A program made the translations under genes and the position numbers. Of a stretch of 64,000 nt of DNA, positions 26,633 through 33,039 are shown in pieces. Where the stretch lies: contig NZ_CP071238.1 of assembly GCF_017299535.1 (NCBI RefSeq), forward strand, positions 4,154,001-4,218,000, read 5' to 3'. Source of the DNA: Serratia marcescens subsp. marcescens ATCC 13880. GTDB taxonomy: Bacteria; Pseudomonadota; Gammaproteobacteria; Enterobacterales; Enterobacteriaceae. The stretch's first letter is position 1. Each line of letters opens with the position of its first letter. Under the pieces are notes generated by a model, which worked only from the letters and a program-made list of their open reading frames with translations, did not search any database and had not been told where the DNA came from.

Positions 26633-27313
26633 GTGAAGACTGTTGACGCAGAAAGCCCGCAGCGCCCGATGACGGAAGAAGCCGGCGTGTCACTGAACGA
26701 GCTGGCCTACCGGCGTTTCAAACAGGCGCTGGTCACACTCAGCTACAAGCCGGGCGAATATCTCAATACCGCGCAGGTGATGAACGACCTGGATATGGGC
26801 AGAACGCCGATCAATCAGGCAATCCACCGCTTGGCCAACGAGGGGTTATTGCAGGTCATCCCGCGCAAAGGCGTGATGGTTTCACCGTTGTCGATGGACG
26901 ATGCGTTGGAATTGATCGAAGTAAGGCTGGCTAACGAGATGCTGTGTATGCGGCTGGCAAGCCAGAAGATTACCGAGAGGCAGATAGCGACGCTGACCGA
27001 ACTCAATCGGCAAATCGAAGCCGCGAGCCAGGAGCGAGATAGGGTGCGCATGATGACACTCGACCATGAATTTCACCAGGAACTGGCGCAGATCGCCGGC
27101 AATAACATGCTGGCGGATATCCTGAGTGTACTGCACGCCAGGGCGCAGCGTTTTTGGGCCAGCACCCTGTCGCGGGAAGGACATATGCGCGAAGTGATCG
27201 ACGAACACCGGGCAATTATCGCCGCGCTGGCCGCACAAGACAGCGCCGCCGCCGCCGAGGCCGCGCAGGCGCATATCCTGTCATTCCGCACTGCGCTGCT
27301 GCACGACGGGTAA
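26633..27313 (+). CDS. GntR-family regulator, FCD (FadR) subclass
   Basis: 226-aa regulator: winged helix at about 20-85 (AQVMNDLDMGRTPINQAIHRL, recognition part GRTPINQAIHRL) and an all-helical FCD ligand domain with the metal-site pattern Asp...His...His (TLDHEFHQEL, DEHRAII). GTG 26633 is chosen because AGGAG lies six bases before it; an in-frame ATG 54 bases upstream lacks a ribosome site. Divergent from the DUF2848-amidase-EthD-MHS operon, which it most likely represses in the absence of the substrate. Confidence 0.88.
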   Translation: MKTVDAESPQRPMTEEAGVSLNELAYRRFKQALVTLSYKPGEYLNTAQVMNDLDMGRTPINQAIHRLANEGLLQVIPRKGVMVSPLSMDDALELIEVRLANEMLCMRLASQKITERQIATLTELNRQIEAASQERDRVRMMTLDHEFHQELAQIAGNNMLADILSVLHARAQRFWASTLSREGHMREVIDEHRAIIAALAAQDSAAAAEAAQAHILSFRTALLHDG

Positions 27314-27378
27314 CCCCGCGGCGCAGGATATTACCGGGAAGAGTTATGATGACCCTGTTCTGCCGATGAGCAGGAGAT

Positions 27379-27440
27379 AAACGGTAAACGGTCATATTTC
27401 ACGCTCCGCGGAATGACCGTTTTTATAGTTTTGATCGAGC
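27379..27440 (+). repeat. Right copy (R2) of the flanking direct repeat
   Basis: Shares AAACGGTAAACGGTCA exactly with R1, then CACG-TCCGC, ATGACCGTT and GTTTTGA-CGA with a few changes. It lies 65 bases after the GntR stop, so the pair brackets the whole cassette (about 5 kb). Confidence 0.75.
27386..27424 (+). terminator. Probable terminator of the GntR gene, inside R2
   Basis: Ten-base-pair stem AAACGGTCAT / ATGACCGTTT with a 17-base loop, followed by TT. In this copy the repeat doubles as a usable intrinsic terminator for gntR. Confidence 0.55.
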
Positions 27441-27487
27441 TCCATCGAGAGGTGGCCGACGTTGGCAGGTGTTGCCTTAAAAAACAG

Positions 27488-27517
27488 CAAAAAAATCCGG
27501 TGAGAATCTCACCGGAT
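27488..27517 (-). terminator. Terminator of brnA
   Basis: Stem ATCCGGTGA / TCACCGGAT (extendable to 11 pairs) followed on the minus strand by seven T residues, 20 bases after the brnA stop. A strong intrinsic terminator. Confidence 0.85.
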
Positions 27518-27537
27518 CGTTAGCCGCCTGACACACA

Positions 27538-27855
27538 TTATTCCTCGTGCTCATGCTCTTTCAACATCGCCTCACGCAACACGGCGTTCAGGCGTTTCTG
27601 ATAGCCTTTGCCTGGTCGCTGAAGCCAGGCCAACACATCCGCATCGATTCGGATGGTCTTCGATACTTTCATCGGCTTATAAAAACGCCCCTGAACCGCA
27701 GTCTGCCACGTTTCTTCCCCCAGCGCCGGCGCATCGGCATAATCGATGTCCTCGTCCGGCAACGCATTCAGTGAAGCAATTTGCGCTTTCTGCTCCTCCG
27801 TCAACGGCGGGAGTACGCTATGGGCCAGATTTTTGGCGGAATTTTTGCGCTTCAT
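27538..27855 (-). CDS. brnA: BrnA-family antitoxin
   Basis: 105-aa BrnA (PF14384): an acidic, flexible middle (PDEDIDYADAPALG) and the C-terminal ribbon-helix-helix-like DNA-binding and dimerisation part KVSKTIRIDADVLAWLQRPG with GYQKRLNAVLREAM. It would bind toxin BrnT and the operon promoter. ATG 27855 has AGAGG seven bases before it; an in-frame ATG at 27876 lacks one. It overlaps the toxin reading frame by 38 bases. The antitoxin looks complete although the toxin is not. Confidence 0.85.
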   Translation of the reverse strand: MKRKNSAKNLAHSVLPPLTEEQKAQIASLNALPDEDIDYADAPALGEETWQTAVQGRFYKPMKVSKTIRIDADVLAWLQRPGKGYQKRLNAVLREAMLKEHEHEE

Positions 27856-28003
27856 ATCTTCCCCTCTCTTTGGCATCGGCCTTGCGTGCTGAAATGAAAT
27901 GGTTGGGATCCAGAAAAACCCGTTGCGCTATCTCAAAACTGACACGGTGTTTACGCTGGTTGCTGTGATTTTTATCCTGATTCCATTCAAAATAAACATA
28001 CAT
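27818..28003 (-). pseudogene. brnT: BrnT toxin remnant with internal in-frame deletion
   Basis: 61-residue frame. The N-terminus FEWNQDKNHSNQRKHRVSFE and the C-terminus ISARKADAKERGRYE are typical BrnT ends. Normal BrnT is about 90 residues; the central beta strands that form the RelE-like RNase core are absent, the frame jumping from LDPNHF straight to ISARKA near 27893-27898. A GAAAT tandem (27891-27900, plus strand) lies exactly at the junction, consistent with a deletion between short repeats. Probably non-toxic. The frame is otherwise intact, so a short folded product cannot be excluded. Confidence 0.75.
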
Positions 28004-28079
28004 TTTTGTAACTACATTTTGATTGTTATTTAATCAAAATGCACTCCGCACGACGGGATGTCAAAACCCCCTCATGCAT

Positions 28080-28826
28080 TCAACGCCCGCCTGCTGCCTC
28101 GATAAAAGTACCGGTCACGTAAGACGCAGAGTCAGACAGCAGCCAAGCGATCGCCTCCGCCACTTCCTGCGGCTGCCCGCCGCGCTGCATCGGTAAACTG
28201 TCCTTCACGCGATCCACCCGGCCGGGCTCGCCGCCGCTGGCGTGCATCTCGGTATAGATGAATCCGGGCCGTACGCCGTTGACGCGGATGCCCTGCGCCG
28301 CCACCTCGCGCGATAACCCGATGGTCAGGGTATCGACGGCGCCTTTCGAGGCGGCGTAATCGACGTATTCCCCCGCGGCCCCCAACCGGGACGCCGCGGA
28401 GGAAACGTTGACGATAGCGCCGCCCTGCCCGCCATGGCGCCGCGCCATGCGTTTCACCGCCTCGCGGCAACACAGGAAGTAACCGGTGACGTTGGTACCG
28501 AGCACCTGATTGATGCGCTCGGCGGTCAACTGTTCAATGTTCGCCTGCCGGAACAGAATGCCGGCGTTGTTGACCAGCGCGCTGAGCGTGCCCAGCCCGG
28601 CATCCAGCGCCCTGAACATCGCCATCACCTGCGCTTCATCGGCCACATCGGCCTGCAGCGCCAGCGCCTTGCCGCCCTGCGCCTCGATCTCCGCCACCAC
28701 CTGGCGCGCCGCATTTTCGTCACGCAGGTAATTCACGCCCACCGCATAGCCCTGCCGGGCCAGCAGCAAGGCGGTCGCGCGGCCAATCCCCCGGCTTGCG
28801 CCGGTCACCAATGCCACTTTCGTCAT
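28080..28826 (-). CDS. ygfF: Short-chain dehydrogenase/reductase YgfF
   Basis: 248-aa classical SDR, collinear with E. coli YgfF. NAD(P) loop TGASRGIGRA (8-17), NNAGIL, catalytic Ser in NVSSAAS, and Tyr-x-x-x-Lys in YVDYAASKGA; the FIYTEMHASGGEPGRVDRVK segment is family specific. Substrate unknown; often called glucose/galactose-type oxidoreductase. In E. coli it sits beside gcvP; here a two-component system and three other genes separate them. Confidence 0.9.
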   Translation of the reverse strand: MTKVALVTGASRGIGRATALLLARQGYAVGVNYLRDENAARQVVAEIEAQGGKALALQADVADEAQVMAMFRALDAGLGTLSALVNNAGILFRQANIEQLTAERINQVLGTNVTGYFLCCREAVKRMARRHGGQGGAIVNVSSAASRLGAAGEYVDYAASKGAVDTLTIGLSREVAAQGIRVNGVRPGFIYTEMHASGGEPGRVDRVKDSLPMQRGGQPQEVAEAIAWLLSDSASYVTGTFIEAAGGR

Positions 28827-28922
28827 ACTGTTTTTTCTCTGGTTAGCGATATCAACACAGCGGCCTGCGCGCAGGCGCCCCGTATGCCCGTCAGAGTATA
28901 GAGCGGCTCCCTAAAAACCGCT

Positions 28923-29156
28923 TCAAAGCTGAGCCAGGCGGCGCAGCTGCTTTTTAATGCGCGACTTGGCGCAGCCGTAAGCATCCGTCGCCGCCGCCTG
29001 ATGCACCCGCTGCAAAGCGGAAGCATGATGGCCGCCGTGGCTATGGCTCTGCGCATCGCCGCGAAAAGACAACAGCAACAAAACGAGCAGCGTCGCCACG
29101 CCTACATACATCAGCCGCCGCGAGGCGCCCGCGTTCGGGAAACCTTCAGTCTGCAT
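28923..29156 (-). CDS. Small His-rich single-span membrane protein, unknown
   Basis: 77 aa and no recognised family. A cytoplasmic-looking N-terminus with Arg-Arg at 13-14 is followed by one membrane span (about 15-31), then a short histidine cluster SHSHGGHH (37-44) and a basic C-terminal tail KSRIKKQLRRLAQL. A strong GGGGGAG lies six bases before the ATG, which supports real translation. The positive-inside rule puts the His cluster outside the cytoplasm. It is divergent from the two-component system and shares its PmrA-like box region, so co-regulation is likely. Confidence 0.6.
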   Translation of the reverse strand: MQTEGFPNAGASRRLMYVGVATLLVLLLLSFRGDAQSHSHGGHHASALQRVHQAAATDAYGCAKSRIKKQLRRLAQL

Positions 29157-29218
29157 GTTTCGCTCCCCCAGCCATAATTTCGAATGGCAGCAAAATAACT
29201 GAAATTCTTCCGCGCTCC

Positions 29219-29257
29219 CTTAACGCGAGATTAAAGCCAGATTAAGGTTTGCTTAAG
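29219..29257. promoter_or_regulatory. Four phased PmrA-type half-sites
   Basis: Hexamers CTTAAC, ATTAAA, ATTAAG and CTTAAG are each separated by exactly five bases (11-base period). The PmrA (BasR) box is YTTAAK-N5-YTTAAK. The array lies between the small membrane protein and the response regulator and can control both. Confidence 0.7.
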
Positions 29258-29345
29258 AACGCGCAGGCCGAGCAGGTTTGCCCGTTGTCTTCCCGTCAGC
29301 GTTATAGTTAGATAAGCGCGACTCAAGGATCTCAGCGGAAATAAC

Positions 29346-30005
29346 GTGAACATACTGTTGGTGGAAGACGACCTGCAATTAGGCAAGGCGCTGTGCCGCG
29401 CATTGGAGCTGGCCGGCTTTAATTTGTGCTGGGTGCGCCTGATCGCCGACGCGGAAAATAAACTTTCATCCGGCGGATTCGATCTGATGCTGCTGGATCT
29501 CACGCTGCCGGACGGCGACGGTTTGCAGAAGCTGATCGCCTGGCGCGCCGCCGGGCAAAATATCCCGATCATCATCCTGACCGCCCGCGACCGCATTGAA
29601 AGCCTGGTGAACAGCCTGGACTCCGGCGCGGACGACTTTCTGGCCAAACCCTTTGCGCTGCCCGAACTCATCTCGCGCGTCAAGGCGGTCAACCGGCGCA
29701 TGGCGGGCTTCGCGTCACAAACCTGGAGCCTCGGCGCGCTGTATCTCGATCCGGTCAACCATCAGGTCATGCTGGATAACGAATTGCTGATGCTGTCGAA
29801 AAAAGAGTATCACCTGCTGCACGAACTGATGCGTTGCGCCGGCACCGTGGTGCGCAAAGCGGTGTTGGAACAGCGGCTGTTCGGCCACGGCGATAGCGTG
29901 GAAAGCAACTCGCTGGAAGTGCACATGCATAATTTACGGCGCAAGATCGGTAAAGAAAGAGTGATTACCGTACGCGGCATTGGCTATTTGCTGAAGAAAG
30001 AGTAG
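29346..30005 (+). CDS. OmpR-family response regulator, PmrA/QseB-like
   Basis: 219-aa regulator: Glu7-Asp8-Asp9 acidic pocket, phospho-acceptor Asp51 (LLDLTLPDGDG), Thr79 and Lys101 (LAKPFALPE); winged helix ending TVRGIGYLLKKE. It is closest in pattern to PmrA/BasR and QseB; RssB of S. marcescens belongs to the same group and cannot be separated by eye. GTG start at 29346 from alignment of MNILLVEDD. Five bases precede the kinase gene. The phased TTAA array upstream suggests autoregulation. Confidence 0.9.
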   Translation: MNILLVEDDLQLGKALCRALELAGFNLCWVRLIADAENKLSSGGFDLMLLDLTLPDGDGLQKLIAWRAAGQNIPIIILTARDRIESLVNSLDSGADDFLAKPFALPELISRVKAVNRRMAGFASQTWSLGALYLDPVNHQVMLDNELLMLSKKEYHLLHELMRCAGTVVRKAVLEQRLFGHGDSVESNSLEVHMHNLRRKIGKERVITVRGIGYLLKKE

Positions 30006-30009
30006 CGGA

Positions 30010-31428
30010 ATGATCGGTTTCAAATCCTTCTTTATGCGCACCATTATTTTCCAGGTGCTGGCCATTTTATTATTGTGGGGGCTCCTCGTCGCCTGGGTGA
30101 AATATTGGTATTACCCCGACATGGAGAAATATTTCGATAACCAGCAACGCATCGTCGCTGCAGGCATCGCCAATATTCTCGACGAAACAGGCACTGACAA
30201 TATCGATTACCGCGGCATCATCAAGACCATTGAAGGCATGTACATTGATTCCATCAATAACGGCATGCAGGATGAAATCGACTATCACCCGCTGTTTGTG
30301 GTTTACGATCGAGACAACCGGGTGCTTTACAGTTCGCAAACGCAGGGAGAGCCACTGCGCCTGCCGCCTTCGGTGCTGTCCGGTTCCGTCAATTACGCCG
30401 GCGCTAACTGGCATCTCGCCGGCAGCTGGAGCGAAAAGCGCCAGTACCGGGTGATCGTCGGCGAATCGTTCAACGATCGCACCACGCTGTTCGGCAATCC
30501 GGCGGAGAGCACCGCCGTACCGCTGCTGGGCATTCTGGCGGCCATCATCGTCACCTTGCTGTTTACCGCCTATTTCAGCCTGCGGCCGCTGCGCCAGATC
30601 GCCCGCACCATCTCCGATCGCCAGCCTGGCAACCTGTCGCCGATCAACGTCAGCGAGCAGTATCAGGAAATCCGGCCGGTGGTGATGGAGGTCAACAAAC
30701 TGATGGCGCGCATCGACGCCGCCAATCAGCGCGAGAAACGGTTTATGGCCGACGCCGCGCACGAACTGCGCACGCCGATCGCCGCCGTGCTGGCGCAGCT
30801 GCATTTGCTGACCCAGGTCACCGAGCAGCAGGAGCGCCGGGAGATCATCGGCGACATGCAGCAAGGGCTGGATCGCGCGGCGTCGCTGTCACGCCAGCTG
30901 ATCAACCTGGCCAAGCTGGAGGCGGAAGATTTTCCGCTGAAGATTGAGGCGGTGGACATCTACGCCGAAATTGGCAAATGCATCGCGCAGCACGTTCCCT
31001 ATGCATTGGAAAAGGATGTGGAACTGTCGCTCGACGGCAGCGAGGATGTGGTGGTGAGCACCGATCGCCGTGCGCTGATCGCCATCTTCACCAATCTGCT
31101 GGACAATGCGCTCAAATACGCGCCGCCCGGCAGCCGCATCGAAGCCAATATCCGCTCGCTGGCGCCGCTCGGCTGCTATATTACGTTGCGCGACAACGGC
31201 CCAGGAGTAAGCGAAGAACACCGTTCCCGCCTGTTTGAGCGCTTTTACCGCGTGCCCGGCACGCAGCAAACCGGCAGCGGGCTCGGATTGGCCATCGCCC
31301 GCAACCTGGCCGACAAAATCGGCGCGCAGCTGCGCGTCACCGAAGGCCTCGACGATCGCGGCATCGGCTTCATCATCGATTTGCCGGAAAGTTACCGGCC
31401 ACAGACTGAGAGTGAACCACGACCATGA
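30010..31428 (+). CDS. Sensor histidine kinase, PmrB/QseC-like
   Basis: 472-aa membrane kinase. Spans at about 11-31 and 169-191 enclose a periplasmic domain of roughly 135 residues, larger than the 30-residue loop of PmrB and closer to QseC. HAMP, then His251 in AAHELRTPIAAV, N box NLLDNALKYAPPG, and DNGPGV / GSGLGLAIA. The periplasmic part is rich in Asp, Glu and Tyr (DMEKYFDNQ, GMQDEIDYHP), so a metal or cationic ligand is possible. Its stop overlaps the acetyltransferase start (ATGA). Confidence 0.9.
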   Translation: MIGFKSFFMRTIIFQVLAILLLWGLLVAWVKYWYYPDMEKYFDNQQRIVAAGIANILDETGTDNIDYRGIIKTIEGMYIDSINNGMQDEIDYHPLFVVYDRDNRVLYSSQTQGEPLRLPPSVLSGSVNYAGANWHLAGSWSEKRQYRVIVGESFNDRTTLFGNPAESTAVPLLGILAAIIVTLLFTAYFSLRPLRQIARTISDRQPGNLSPINVSEQYQEIRPVVMEVNKLMARIDAANQREKRFMADAAHELRTPIAAVLAQLHLLTQVTEQQERREIIGDMQQGLDRAASLSRQLINLAKLEAEDFPLKIEAVDIYAEIGKCIAQHVPYALEKDVELSLDGSEDVVVSTDRRALIAIFTNLLDNALKYAPPGSRIEANIRSLAPLGCYITLRDNGPGVSEEHRSRLFERFYRVPGTQQTGSGLGLAIARNLADKIGAQLRVTEGLDDRGIGFIIDLPESYRPQTESEPRP

Positions 31429-31955
31429 TTGCCCCTGTTCTGCTGCAACGGCAGCAACTCGACCGGCTATGGGATATCGACCGCAGCGAAATTATCGACA
31501 CTCTGTATCGCCTGCAGGACGGCAAGTTGCACCCCTACCCGGACTACTACGATGTACGCGGCTGGGATCCGCACGATCGGGAAACCTATACGCCGATCCA
31601 CGAAGCGTGCTTCGATCGCGGCGGGGCGTTCTTCGCGCTGTTCGAAGGCGAGGAGATCGCGGCGGCGGCGGCGCTGGACACCGAACCGCGCGGCCCACAG
31701 CGGGATCTGCGCCAGCTGCTGTTCTTTTACGTCAGCGCGCACAAACGCGGCCAGGGGTTAGGCAGGCAGCTGTTCCAGCTCTGCCTGCGTCAGGCGGCGC
31801 AAGACGGCGCCGCCGGGCTGTATGTCTCCTCCATCCCCAATAAAAGCACCGTAGACTTCTATCTGGCGCAAGGGTGCCGACTCATCGAACAGCCGGATAC
31901 GGAATTGTTCGCCCGTGAGCCGGAGGATATTCATCTGGTCTGCCCTTGCCGCTAA
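31425..31955 (+). CDS. GNAT-family N-acetyltransferase
   Basis: 176-aa GCN5-related acetyltransferase. The acetyl-CoA loop is KRGQGLGRQLF (about residue 107-117), with the usual LLFFYVSAHKRG strand before it and VDFYLAQGCR near the C-terminus. Acceptor unknown. Four-base overlap with the kinase gene makes it the third member of the two-component operon. Confidence 0.8.
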   Translation: MIAPVLLQRQQLDRLWDIDRSEIIDTLYRLQDGKLHPYPDYYDVRGWDPHDRETYTPIHEACFDRGGAFFALFEGEEIAAAAALDTEPRGPQRDLRQLLFFYVSAHKRGQGLGRQLFQLCLRQAAQDGAAGLYVSSIPNKSTVDFYLAQGCRLIEQPDTELFAREPEDIHLVCPCR

Positions 31956-31965
31956 CGGCCGGGGC

Positions 31966-32931
31966 TTAACGGGCGATGCGTATCACCGAACGCACGTCAC
32001 TTTTCTTGTTCAGATCCCACACCTCGGCGATCTCCGCCAACGCGTGTTCCTGCGTCTCGATAGTGAGCGCTCCGGTCGCCGCCAGCGTCAGAATCTCGGT
32101 CGCGTAGCGCTGCATTTCCGGGATCGGCGGGAAGTTGCCGGTGCCGCTGCCGAGGATCTGCAGCTGATTGCTGCGCAACACCGCCGCCGGCAGCCGGATG
32201 TCCGGCGCGGCCATCGAACCGACGTTGACCAAGCGAAAGCCGCGTCCGCCGGCGTAAGACGAGAGATCGTGATTATTGAGGGTCGCGAGCAGCGCTTCGG
32301 TCGCCGGCCCCCAGATGTAATCGACGATCACCTGATAACCGCCCGGCCCCGCCGCCGCCGCGAAGGCCTGCGTCAGCGCCTCGCCCTGCAGGCTCAGATC
32401 TACCGTGGCATCCACGCCCAACGCTTCCAGCACGCTCAGCCGACGGCCGGCGGCAACGATACGCCCTGCCCCTGCCTGACGCGCCGCGGCAACCGCCAGC
32501 TTGCCTGAGGTGCCGGTGGCGCCGATGATCAGCACCGTTTCACCGGGCTGCAGATCCGCCCGCCAACGCAGCGGCAGCCAGGCGGCGAAGGCCGGATTGA
32601 TCAGCGCTGCCGCCGTGGCGTCGTCCACCGCCTCCGGCACCGGCACCGTCCATGACGCGACGCTGCGCTCAGCCATCGCACCGTAAGGACGGCGGAAGGA
32701 GGCAAAGTACACCCGTTTTCCGTCCGCCGTACGGCCCACGCCGTCGGTGCCGGGCACAATCGGCAATTGCTTCGGGCTGGAATAGTGGGTGCCGGCGACG
32801 GTGGCGCGATCCAGCTGTTTGATGCCGGCCGCCAGAACGTCGATCGGCACTTCATTCGCCTGCGCCTGGGGCTCCTCAAAGGTGCCGAAAACCGGGGCTT
32901 GCCCCAGCGCTGTTACGATTGCCGCTTGCAT
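31966..32931 (-). CDS. Medium-chain dehydrogenase, quinone-oxidoreductase-like
   Basis: 321-aa MDR-superfamily protein. GroES-like N-terminal domain and a Rossmann domain with VLIIGATGTSGKLAVAAAR. The zinc ligands of alcohol dehydrogenases are absent, so it belongs to the quinone reductase / zeta-crystallin side. Substrate unknown. Convergent with the acetyltransferase gene. Confidence 0.82.
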   Translation of the reverse strand: MQAAIVTALGQAPVFGTFEEPQAQANEVPIDVLAAGIKQLDRATVAGTHYSSPKQLPIVPGTDGVGRTADGKRVYFASFRRPYGAMAERSVASWTVPVPEAVDDATAAALINPAFAAWLPLRWRADLQPGETVLIIGATGTSGKLAVAAARQAGAGRIVAAGRRLSVLEALGVDATVDLSLQGEALTQAFAAAAGPGGYQVIVDYIWGPATEALLATLNNHDLSSYAGGRGFRLVNVGSMAAPDIRLPAAVLRSNQLQILGSGTGNFPPIPEMQRYATEILTLAATGALTIETQEHALAEIAEVWDLNKKSDVRSVIRIAR

Positions 32932-32984
32932 GGTGACGCCTCAAATCGTGGGAACGTACAGGAAAGAATAGGCCGCTATAAAAT

Positions 32985-33014
32985 AAAAAGGGACACCGCA
33001 TGATGCGGTGTCCC
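32985..33014 (-). terminator. Terminator of the gcvTHP operon
   Basis: Eleven-base-pair stem GGGACACCGCA / TGCGGTGTCCC with a three-base loop, followed on the minus strand by TTTTT. It begins 26 bases after the gcvP stop. Confidence 0.9.
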
Positions 33015-33039
33015 CCAAACACAAACTTTGCCGAACGTG

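Noticed and set aside
28823..29056. A 77-codon frame overlapping the small His-rich protein in another frame on the same strand
   Set aside because: It has no ribosome site, and its Cys- and Arg-rich translation overlaps the start of ygfF; the frame 28923-29156 has a strong ribosome site.
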